Assembly: GCA_030998225.1 (NCBI GenBank)
Contig: JAPYXD010000755.1
Span: 1,426,001-1,490,000 of the forward strand
Reading direction: 5' to 3'
Origin: Diplolepis rosae
Lineage: Eukaryota; Arthropoda; Insecta; Hymenoptera; Diplolepididae
Length of the DNA stretch: 64,000 nt
Every line of letters begins with the position of its first letter. Position 1 is the stretch's first letter. The position numbers and the translations under genes were made by a program. The notes beneath the pieces are model-generated. The model saw only the letters and a program-made list of their open reading frames with translations, had not been told where the DNA came from and made no database searches. Positions 54,341 through 62,969 of this stretch are shown here, one piece after another.

Positions 54341-54581
54341 GTATGGGGTCGGTCGGTACGGAGATACCCTTCCCTGGAGCACCCATCCGAAGAGGCATCT
54401 CCTGCCGTCCGTCCAGTGCGACGCTCCGGTGTGACCCGGCTCGCCGCCCCGGGCGAACTGCCTTTCCTGTGCTGCGATCCTTGCCTATATCTCGTTCGTA
54501 CGAGGAGGGGGACCGCTGCGCGCGCTGCTCGGCGTAAGCGGGGGAAGTTGTGACGTGTGTACAGGGGTGTACACTTCGTTA

Positions 54582-55343
54582 CAGAGGGTTTCCCAATAGG
54601 GGTGATATGATTTTGAATGTCCCTATCGGGCTCATTTGAACTGAAATTTTTGACGTCTGCTGTCAGTTGTCATCAGTAAGGTTTGCCATTTAATCATGAG
54701 TAGTTTCACGCTTCCACAACGTTTGGAAATTGTCCAATTATTTTATCAAAATTCGAGAAGTTTTGTCGGTGTTCAAAGAGCATATCGTGCAAAATATGGT
54801 CGTCATTCTGCTCCATCCGCGCTCTCAATTCGTCGAATAATCGATAAGTTGGAGAGTGAATTTACTCTATTGGATACTAAGCCTAAAAATCGTATGCGTA
54901 CCGCACGTTCTACACAGAATATAGCCGCCGTACAGGCCAGTATCGAGGAAAACCGTGAATTGTCCGTGCCACGCCGATCTCAGGAATTGGGCCTGTCCAG
55001 GATGACTACCTGGCGTATTTTGCGATTGGATCTTGGCCTGCATCCCTATAAGATGATTCTGGCCCAAGAACTGAAGCCTAATGACCATCGTTTGCGTCGG
55101 GAGTTCGCGGATTGGGCTCTGGAATCAATTGAAAATGATCCCAATTTTCATCAAAAAATCATCTTTTCTGATGAGGCGCATTTTTGGCTCAAGTCTCGGG
55201 GGACATTTGGCCGATATATTGTTTAAATCATAAATGGCATAGAATATCCAATATAATAAAAAAGATTTCGATCAATTCCGAATGAATATTCAGTGTTTTT
55301 TTTCAATGTCAAAACATATCACCCTTATTGGGAAACCCTTTAG
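54582..55343 (+). mobile_element. Mariner-4, DUF4817-type IS630/Tc1-mariner deletion derivative
   Basis: Termini CAGAGGGTTTCCCAATAGGG and, in complement, CTAAAGGGTTTCCCAATAAG, with TA on both sides (54580-54581 and 55344-55345). 762 bases. It encodes the N-terminal half of a transposase, then non-coding sequence. Inserted at the right edge of the GC-rich block inside Gypsy-3 gag. Confidence 0.92.
54696..55226 (+). CDS. Mariner-4 transposase, N-terminal half, open
   Basis: 176 codons without a stop. The N-terminal helix-turn-helix domain (MSSFTLPQRLEIVQLFYQNS, RAYRAKYGRH) is of the DUF4817 type common in insect mariner-like elements. A second helix-turn-helix follows (VPRRSQELGLSRMTTWRIL), then HQKIIFSDEAHFWL with the first catalytic Asp. 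After RGTFGRYIV a stop comes, and the part with the other two catalytic residues is deleted. It could still make a DNA-binding protein recognising its own ends, which is the known basis of repression by such derivatives; whether it is expressed is unknown. Confidence 0.85.
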   Translation: MSSFTLPQRLEIVQLFYQNSRSFVGVQRAYRAKYGRHSAPSALSIRRIIDKLESEFTLLDTKPKNRMRTARSTQNIAAVQASIEENRELSVPRRSQELGLSRMTTWRILRLDLGLHPYKMILAQELKPNDHRLRREFADWALESIENDPNFHQKIIFSDEAHFWLKSRGTFGRYIV

Positions 55344-55344
55344 T

Positions 55345-55856
55345 AAAGAAGTAGCTGAATTTGAAAGAAATCTAGAAAGAGACGCGATCGATTGCATTCT
55401 TCGAGGTTTAAACCAGAATTAGAGATACGAGTAGGAACAGCTGATAAATTTAACGAAATAGTAGAAAGAGCAATACGAGAAGAAAGGAATTTGGCAGCCA
55501 AAAAAGAACTGCGAAGAGGAAACAGACAACATTTACTATTCCAAGAAGTTGAGAAATCATCACATAAAAACCGCGAATTTGCAAAAGCAAATAAAATAAA
55601 CTCAGCACGAGAAGAACCAATAAAATGTCAAATCTGCCAGAAGATAGGTCACACAGCAGCAACCTGCTTTCAATACGTTCAACAATTTACAAATAAAAAC
55701 TCACAAGGTAATCACTCAAGAAATAACTCAAATAGACAAAATAATCAATACGAGGGAAATAGGCTAGGTCAGGGAACTCAATGGAGACCCTCACAGAGAT
55801 ACCAGGTGCAAAGCCTAAATCAACAAGGTAGTAGAAACAACTATAGACCCAGATAA
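55345..55856 (+). pseudogene. gag: Gypsy-3 copy B gag C-terminus with zinc knuckle
   Basis: Resumes gag with an EFERNLERDAIDCILRGL helix. A one-base deletion at about 55410 shifts the frame into LEIRVGTADKFNEIVERAI. The frame then runs to TAA at 55854 and contains the CCHC zinc knuckle CQICQKIGHTAATC (C-X2-C-X4-H-X4-C), followed by an Asn/Gln/Arg-rich tail that would bind RNA. This is the nucleocapsid. The stop codon coincides with the terminus of the next insertion. Confidence 0.88.
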
Positions 55857-57129
55857 CATTCGTGATTTACATGTGAAATCACATACACATCGTGAGCTGA
55901 CCACCATGAGCTCACATCGAGATCACTCGAGATTCACAAGAGAATCACTCGTGTGATTTACTCTAAAGCTTCTGTACATATAGGCGATTACTAAAGAGCA
56001 AAAGAGAGGCAAGATGAAAGGTTTAACCGTCAAATATTTCATTTTGCCTTTCTTTCTCTCTATGTCAATTCTTTCCTCTATGCCAATTCGCAACTTTGAT
56101 GAACAATTACTCAAACATGGGACGGTAAAAAATTATGAAATAATTTTCACGGGATGTTAGACATTAAAAAGCGAAACGATAATGATTTTAAAGTTTTCTT
56201 TCCTATTATAAAATCCATTTACGAAGGGAATTTGTGAAATCTTGTAATCGCTTTTATGTAAACCCTAACAGGGGGTTTAGTTGTTAATTAAACCGAAACA
56301 TTGTCCCGTGAACATACCATCACATGGCGTTTAATGGACAATGGTGCTGTTTGGGAAATCTATCATTTTTCAAATTTGTTACGTGCAAACAATTCGAATG
56401 ACAAAACTTACAAAACAATTAGCAATCCGAATTCATCGTTTGATTAATTTTGTAAAGAATGAAAAAAAGTGTTTAATTCTACTCTTTTATAATTTTTCAC
56501 GCATATTCAATCGTGGACAAATCAAATAACTCAACAGGTAATATTACTCACTCTTTTTGAAAAGTGAAAATAATCCGTATTTGAATCACGTTTATTGACA
56601 TGGAAAAATGAATAATGCGTAATTTTTAAGTCTATACTTTGTAATCGTTGAAAGTGAATAAATGAAAAGGAAAAAAAAATTGGGGTTAGATTTTTTCGTG
56701 AACTTACACCGTTTCAACTATTTCACTATACGCCTAGTATATATATATATATAGTATACGAGTATATAGTAAAATAAAATGAAAAAATCGCGGATTGATT
56801 TAGATAGACGTAACAAGTACTTACGGATCTGCGGTGAACATGATCACGCATGGAGATTAACCAATCCAAAACATACTAACGCGCATCTAAAAAAGGCGCA
56901 AAATTGAAAAAAAACAGTTGCTTAATGTGTGCATCTTGTAAAATTATCGCCATCACATCAAGCTCACCTATGATGATAAAATTATAAATTCACCACGAGT
57001 ACGTTACGAACTCACTGATGAAAACCATAAAATCACGATCATATGATACATCATCTCGAGTGCGTATCTAGCTCACATTGTGCAAATCGTCATGTGATTT
57101 TGGAATGAAAATCACACATGCTATCTGGG
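55848..57129. mobile_element. 1.28-kb TIR element, superfamily unknown
   Basis: Ends CCCAGATAACATTCGTGATT (left) and, in complement, CCCAGATAGCATGTGTGATT (right). Beyond these, both ends carry clusters of short inverted words (AATCACA, GAGCTCA, ATCTCGAG) over 100-180 bases. No coding capacity; the longest frame is 62 codons. An ATATAT run lies at 56739. No clear target duplication. Confidence 0.7.
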
Positions 57130-57335
57130 GAGATATAAATAGCTTCCCATCCCATGCTAATTTTTTCCAAGGAAACAGATTTAACCAAACAAATAAATAT
57201 AAATCAACAATTACAACAACAACCACAACAAAAAGAATTTAATGAACTTCTGGGATAGCAGGGGTCGCAAAAATATTCACGTCAAAAAAAATTGACCAGC
57301 TCGAGAACGTATAGAAACTGGATCGCGGAATGTTA

Positions 57336-57949
57336 TAAACAAGCCTTTATTTGAGCCGGCTAAGATTCTTCTGCCTCCTTTGCACATCAAACTCAGTTTG
57401 ATGAAACAGTTCGTAAAAGCTTTAGATAAGGAAGGAAAGTGTTTTGCTTATTTAGTTGGACGATTTCCAGCTTTATCGAGCGCGAAATTGAAAGGTGTCT
57501 TCGATGGCCCTCAGATTCGTAAGATGTTAAGGGATGAAAACTTCATTGCCACAATGAATGTCAATGAACGCGATGCGTGATTAAGCTTCAAGAATGTGGT
57601 TGAAAATTTCTTAGGCAATCACAAGAGTGACAACTACAAGAAATTAGTGTCCGACTTGCTCAAAAACTACAAAAAAATGGAGTGTCTGATGAGTTACCAG
57701 GTACACTTTCTTCATTCCCATCTGGATAACTTTCCAGAAAATCTTCGAGACTACAGTGAGGAACAAGGAGAACGCTTTCAACAAGATATAAAGGAAATGG
57801 AAAGACGTCACCAAGGTAGATGGAATACGAATATGATGGCAGACTTCCGTTGGATGCTTAAAAGACAGAGTGTTGACAGTGGCAAGAAGCGGAGACGGAA
57901 CCCGCTGCACAGATTTTTCGAAGACAAGAGGGTTCGGAAGAGTCAATAA
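57336..57949 (+). pseudogene. Conserved arthropod repeat protein, C-terminal domain, one stop
   Basis: About 200 codons with a single in-frame TGA at 57578. It begins PPLHIKLSLMKQFVKAL, then SSAKLKGVFDGPQIRKM, MSYQVHFLHSHLDNFPENL, EEQGERFQQDIKEMERRHQG and a WMLKRQ-type Trp-rich segment, ending in a very basic tail. I recognise this block order from uncharacterised repetitive proteins in many arthropods. The function is unknown and I do not assign one; the His/Asp/Glu-rich HSHLD and EEQGERFHxD-like motifs suggest a metal-dependent nuclease or transposase relic. It interrupts Gypsy-3 between gag and RT. Confidence 0.6.
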
Positions 57950-58495
57950 AAACGTTAATATGTTTTAACCAGCCAGAACGCGTTTAGACTAATTTAAAAA
58001 ACCCAGCAATAAACAAATACTATAAAGAATTCTAAAAGGATGATGGAGTTGAGAGGTTATAATATATAGGATTACGGAGTAACGGGATTTTGAGGTTATG
58101 GTGTAAGGGGATTTTTGGGTTGTAGCGTCACTTACCTCCAACTATGTTTCACAATAAACTCAAAAATTTATTCTGTTTTCCTAAACTAGATTTTTCTACT
58201 CAAAACGGTTAGGTTAGGTTAGGTTAGGTTTTGAGGTTATGCAGTAATGATATTTCGATGTTAGGAGATTATGTGGCTACGAAATTACTACTTCGGAGAA
58301 AGGAGTTTGAAAGTAGCATGAAGTAGATGATTTTATTGCTTCCAGTGAATTTTTTGGTGTTTTTTGAGGTTATGTCAAAATCCTGGCGTGTAGGGGTTCA
58401 ACGGGTTGCGGATTCGGTTTCAGGGGGGAAAAATACATAGGAAAATCATACTGGAACCCACGGCTCAGAAAAAAAGTTTTTTTTTGTGGGCCTGT
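57950..58495. other. Unassigned DNA within the insertion
   Basis: Repeats GAGGTTATG/GTAAGGGGATTTT-type words several times (58050-58400) and includes a short GGTTA array. Probably the 3' part of the element carrying the ORF before it. Gypsy-3 RT resumes at about 58496. Confidence 0.5.
58207..58230 (+). repeat. Short (GGTTA)n run, insect telomere-type unit
   Basis: GGTTAGGTTAGGTTAGGTTA and four more bases, i.e. four and a half TTAGG units. TTAGG is the telomeric unit of most insects. Too short to be a telomere; interstitial. Confidence 0.9.
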
Positions 58496-59275
58496 GTTAT
58501 CAAACCTTCACAATCATCATATATTACACCTGTTTGGATAGTACCTAAAAAATTAGATTCACATGGAAATAGAAAATGGCGAATGGTACTTGATTTTCGC
58601 AAACTTAATGAAAAAAGCGATTGGAGACTCTTATCCTTTACCGAATATTATTGATATTTTAGACCAATTAGGATCAGCTCAATATTTTTCTGTATTCGAT
58701 CTCGACTCAGGATTTCATCAAATGAAAATGAGTCCAGAAGATTCTCATAAGACAGCTTTTTCAACCCCTTACGGACATTATGAATTCGACCGTATGCCAT
58801 TTGGTTTAAAAAATGCACCAGCTACTTTTCAGCGATTAATGGATTTAGTTTTAACAGGATTTCAAGGAACTGAATTATTCGTCTACTTAGATGACATTGT
58901 TTTGTATGCAAATTCTTTAGAAGAACAGGAAGAAAAATTTAACAAATTGATGGAAAGATTAAGTGCAGCAAATCTCAAATTACAGCCAGATAAATGTGAC
59001 TTTTTACGACCAGAAGTTGCTTACTTAGGACATATAATAGACAAGGAAGGAGTACACGACCGACCCCAAGAAAATAGAAGCAGTAAAAAATTTTCCAATC
59101 CCAAAAAATCCTAAAAACATTAAACAAATTTTAAGACTAGCTGGTTATTATAGAAGATTTATTGATGGATTCTCTAAAATCGCAGCACCCTTGAACCAAC
59201 TTTTAAAGAAGGATATGAAATTTATCTGGTCAGAAAAGCAATAAGAAGCATTTGAACTTTTAAAAGAAAAATTAT
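58496..59275 (+). pseudogene. pol: Gypsy-3 copy B reverse transcriptase, two frameshifts
   Basis: Begins in the fingers (SSYITPVWIVPKKLDSHG, KWRMVLDFRKLNEK). A frame change at about 58612 leads to DSYPLPNIIDILDQLGSAQY and FSVFDLDSGFHQMKM with the first catalytic Asp. Then FDRMPFGLKNAPATFQRLMD and the intact box FVYLDDIVLY follow. After LQPDKCDFLRPEVAYLGHII a second frame change (about 59065) leads to the thumb (ILRLAGYYRRFIDGFSKIAA) and a stop at about 59242. All three catalytic Asp are present. The domain is cut at the connection by a fold-back insertion. Protease is missing upstream. Confidence 0.92.
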
Positions 59276-59276
59276 G

Positions 59277-59770
59277 TGAAGAAATTTTCTGTGTAAAAAG
59301 GAACGCTTCCACTCCGCTGGGTATCGAGCCCAGGTCCTTTCGATTGCCGGTCGAATGCTCTCTCATCTGAGCTACGGGGGTTCCACAACTTTTCTCACAG
59401 AATCTTGTTAACGCCTATTTGGCTACGGATGTATCATGAATTATTTAACCAATTTTTCCAAATCATTTCAGTCGATTATGTCGATCATCAGAAGAGTGTA
59501 TCACTTTACTTGATAACAGAACTCTACCATATCGACCTTACCAACCTGTGATTTAGAATTAATTTAACGTCTCGTAAGACTAGATCGAACTTTTTCAATA
59601 TAATTTTTGAAGAAATTTTCTGTGAAAAAAGGAACGCTTTCACTCCGCTGGATATCGAGCCCAGGTCCTTTCGATTTCCTTTCGATCGATGATTTGGAAA
59701 AATTGGTTAAATAGTTCATGATACATCCGTAGCGGAATAGACGTTAACAAGATTCTGTGAGAAAAATTGT
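59277..59770. mobile_element. Fold-back insertion containing a tRNA-like sequence
   Basis: A 70-base block (GAAGAAATTTTCTGTG and onward) occurs twice as a direct repeat (59277-59350 and 59608-59679). Sequence 59387-59466 occurs again inverted at 59690-59772 (GTTAACAAGATTCTGTGAGA and its complement). It interrupts pol between RT and RNase H; about ten codons of pol appear lost. This looks like a tRNA-derived SINE or MITE that was duplicated in inverted orientation. Confidence 0.8.
59309..59380 (-). tRNA. tRNA-like sequence (Ala-GGC-like), probably a SINE head, not a functional gene
   Basis: On the minus strand a cloverleaf folds: D arm GCTC/GAGC, anticodon arm TTCGA/TCGAA with loop CCGGCAA (GGC at anticodon position), T arm CTGGG/CCCAG with loop CTCGATA. 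The acceptor stem is poor (several mismatches) and position 33 is C, not T. A box TAGCTCAGATGAG and B box GGCTCGATACC could still act as an RNA polymerase III promoter. It lies inside a repeated insertion, so it is tRNA-derived repeat DNA. A second, truncated copy is at 59638-59680. Confidence 0.6.
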
Positions 59771-60257
59771 GGAACCTTTCATTTTGACAACTGATGCGTC
59801 AGGATTCGCTATAGTAGGAATACTTTCTCAAGTCAAAAAAGGTCAAGATAAACCTATAGCTTATACTTCTAGATCATCAAATGATTTTAAGAGAAAATAT
59901 GATACATTCGAAAAAGAAGCCTTAGCAATTATTTACTGTGTGACATATTTTCGCCTTTATTTATATGGACGAAAATTTACCTTGGTCATAGATCATAAAC
60001 CATTAGTATGGTTTCAAAACTCGAAAGACCCATGCTCACAAGTAACCAGGTGGAAATTAAAACTAGCAGAATACGATTTTGACATTACATATAAGGCAGG
60101 TAAGACCAATGTGAATGCAGATGCTTTATCAAGAAATCCTATTGATTTAGAAAATATTGAACATGATGATATAAATAATGAAAATAATATTGAGATAAAT
60201 TTAATCAAACAAAGAAATGCAAAATGCATATCTGATTTAAAATATCATGAAAAATAA
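59771..60257 (+). CDS. pol: Gypsy-3 copy B RNase H domain, open
   Basis: Open for about 160 codons. FILTTDASGFAIVGIL (Asp), KYDTFEKEALAIIY (Glu), FTLVIDHKPLVWF (Asp) and AGKTNVNADALSRNPID (Asp) give the complete set of RNase H acidic residues at normal spacing. It ends in the acidic/Asn-rich start of the pol spacer. The 5' edge is set by the fold-back insertion, not by a start codon. Confidence 0.93.
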
Positions 60258-60670
60258 CCAGAAACAAACATCGCATGCTACGAAGAAACAGATTCTACGA
60301 AGAAATAGATTATGACATTATTGAAAGAAAAATTGAGAATAATTTTAAGAAAACTAAGGAGCTTATAAACAAAGAAAATTTATTTAAGAATAATAATAAT
60401 CAAAGAAGTTATGATAAATTAAAATATAAGGTAATTGAAGATGAAAATATCAATAATGATAATTTTGGAGGAAACAAACAAATACTGACAAATGATGGAA
60501 ATTTAAATAAGAATGTAAAAAGTAAAAAATATAATGATGATATAAATTATGAAGATATTGAAAAACAAAAAATTTGTGGACATTTTGGAGAAATCGAACA
60601 ATTATACGAAGAAACTTTACTTAAAAATGTTGGTAATAATAAACGCTATTATGATGAAGTGACGTCGTAA
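60258..60670 (+). pseudogene. pol: Gypsy-3 copy B pol spacer, Asn/Lys-rich first part
   Basis: Frame 60275-60670, 131 codons, almost only Asn, Lys, Glu, Asp, Ile and Tyr, with a loosely repeated IE-K-IENN..ELINKENLFKNN pattern of charged helices. It follows RNase H directly (a stop and frame change at about 60255) and resumes after the next insertion at about 62970, where similar KIDKSENEEIKQLLNEE units occur. Low complexity; no enzymatic motif. Confidence 0.55.
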
Positions 60671-61759
60671 GTTTTAAATTATAATATATATTTCCTACCT
60701 AAAGTCTAGAGCCAATTACCCTAACTATATTTCTCTGTTTATTGTTAAAATTAACAATTAACCGGCTAGAGGGCAAGCCAAATGAATCAGATTATAATTG
60801 GTGTTAATAATAATTTATTATAAAAAATACAAATTTTATTTTGACCCAACCTTAAAGAAAAACACACTGTGAGTCTAAAGGGCTCTAAAAGAAAAGGGAA
60901 AAGAGAACTTTAATAAAAACAATGTTATTTTGATTTACCGGTTGTTCTTGATGATGAGGCCTCTTGAAAACGATAATCCTTCAGGTTCTGATGATCCTCT
61001 GGTAATCGGGTACCTCCCCTAATTACCGTTGTTGACCAACAGTGGCAGGTTAATCCTTTGTTTAATGGGTATCCTTGTTTTGATACCTCGATGACAATGG
61101 TACTAAATCCAATGTTATAGAAATTCACTCCGTTGTTAATAGATTAGTTTTCCTGAGCACTTGGGAATTACGGCCACAGAGATTTATTACGGTACGGCGA
61201 CGAAAAAATCGGTTCTAGTGATGTTGCTCGATCTTATGCTCCCTTAGACTGCTTTTAAGGCCTTGCAGCCTGGCTTGTATTGTCGTCTGTAGTTTCAACT
61301 CGTAGGTAGAAAGTATGGGAATTTGAGTTCCATGGTTTTAATAGCTTTTTCGAAGTCCACTAGAATCTTAGGTGTCAGTGTGTTGAGTTGAGACTATGGA
61401 CCAGTTTGCTGGTGTGCTGCGTTGGTGAGCTTAGGGACTCACACCGATTTTCCAAGTCCGTGTGGGTCATGCCTTCGCGGTGTGGGTGTACTCACATCTT
61501 CTCAAGGGCTGTGTAAACCCGTGCCACCAGGTTTTTAAGTAGACTTAGTCGCAAGGGTCAATGACATTGTTTGTATACATATGTAAGTAATAGAGTAATT
61601 ATAATACAATTGTTGTACATAAATGGAGATTATGATTTGTTTCTAATTCTATTAATCTTTATATTTAAACATTGCTTTTGTTCATAAAATAACATAATAA
61701 TAATAATAGTTCATTATAAACATTATTATTATAAGATTTGAAGTAACATTATTGTTATA
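60671..61759. other. Unassigned inserted DNA in the pol spacer
   Basis: A moderately GC-rich stretch (60930-61560) without a gene. The 67-codon minus frame 61128-60925 has no motif. It may be an LTR or part of an unknown element; no inverted termini or duplications were found. Confidence 0.4.
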
Positions 61760-62484
61760 CAGGGTGTCTAAAAAGTCCCAGGACGGTTGGATATTTCCTC
61801 AGGTAAACTATTTTTCAAAAAAGTGAAGGTCATTCCTGATGTAAATTGCAACGAGGAATTCAATGGTGACCTTCATTTTGACCTTGAAGTTGACCTTCAT
61901 GGCTTTTTGAAGGTCAACTTTGTTTTTTTAAATGGAAACCCCCTCTTTTTACATCTGTAATCGATAGAGCGAAAAATACTACGTTCAAGTACGTACCCAA
62001 GTCATAGGTCAATTGTAACGTTCTAGGTCAGTTAAAGGTTATTTGAAATTAACAAAGTTTTCCAAGAGGTCAGTGTAATTCCTGAAGTAAATTTCAACGA
62101 GAACGCTGTAACCGAGATCAATACAGAGCTCACCAATGAATTTCTCGTTGAAATTTACTTGTGGAATTACACTGACCTCTTGGAAAACTTTGTTAATTTC
62201 AAATAACCTTTAACTGACCTGGAACGTTACAATTGACCTATGACTTGGGACGTACTTGAACGTAGTATTTTTCGCTCTATCGATTGCAGATGTGAAAAAA
62301 GGGGGTTTCAATTTAAAAAAATAAAGTTTACCTTGAAAAAGCCATGAAGGTCAACTTTAAGGTCAAAATGAAGGTCGCCATTAAATTCCTCGTTGAAATT
62401 TACATCAGGAATGACCTTCACTTTTTTGAAAAATATTTTACCTGAGGAAATATCCAACCGTCCCGGGACTTTTTAGACACCCTG
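61760..62484. mobile_element. 725-bp near-perfect palindromic MITE
   Basis: CAGGGTGTCTAAAAAGTCCC at 61760 and its complement ending at 62484, flanked by TA at 61758-61759 and 62485-62486, which fits mariner/Tc1 mobilisation. The two arms, each about 340 bases, pair nearly throughout (TGAAGGTCATTCCTGATG, AACGTAGTATTTTTCGCTC and so on) with a short centre at about 62110. No coding capacity. TGACCTT-type half-sites recur. Confidence 0.95.
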
Positions 62485-62969
62485 TATAATATTTGTTGCA
62501 ACTTTTAATAACAATATGAAATAATTACAATAATAGTGATTGTTAATTATTTCAAATACAAAAATTGCAGTAACATTGTTATTATTTAATATTTGTTGCT
62601 TTTTGACAATTATTCTTAATAACAATATAAGATATTAATAATAATTTTAAATACAAAGTTTGAAGCAATATGGTTGTTATATAACATTTGTTGCATTTCC
62701 TTAGTTGTTATTATTAACAATAGTAATAATAATAGTTAATAATAATAAAAGGTAATATTTGTTGTAATTAATATTTTATTAATAAAATGAATTGTTTATT
62801 GATATTTAGTTAATAATAATAGTGAAATTATTTATAAAAACAATTATATGTATCTAGCAACAATATTCATTACAACAATAAAACCTGTTATATGATATAA
62901 TAGCATAATAGTATTATATAATTATAATATATGATATAACTGTCATGGATACGTGACAATGATGTTGAT
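62485..62969. other. AT-rich low-complexity DNA
   Basis: Runs of TAATAATAA and GTTATTATT words, no gene. With 61560-61757 of similar composition it encloses the palindrome, so the palindrome landed in this low-complexity DNA. Confidence 0.6.

Larger units (their letters stand above)
52966..54581 (+). repeat. GC-rich LTR-like block inserted in gag
   Basis: About 1.6 kb much richer in G+C than anything around it, starting TGTAACATCC and ending at or near CGTTACA, an inverted hexamer pair as in LTRs. TAAAG precedes it (52960-52964), and the same TAAAG heads the resumed gag after mariner-4 (55344-55348), as a 5-bp target duplication would. It contains a TG microsatellite and two tandem arrays but no credible coding sequence. 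Probable solo LTR. Mariner-4 inserted at or beside its right end, which blurs the exact boundary. Confidence 0.6.

Noticed and set aside
53197..54553. Several long overlapping frames of up to 156 codons on both strands
   Set aside because: They follow from high GC content and the 52-bp and 146-bp arrays; all frames are open in places and none shows a domain.
58207..58230. Telomere
   Set aside because: Only about 24 bases and surrounded by non-telomeric DNA on both sides.
59309..59380. Functional tRNA-Ala gene
   Set aside because: Poor acceptor stem, C at position 33, and location inside a repeated fold-back insertion; treated as tRNA-derived repeat.
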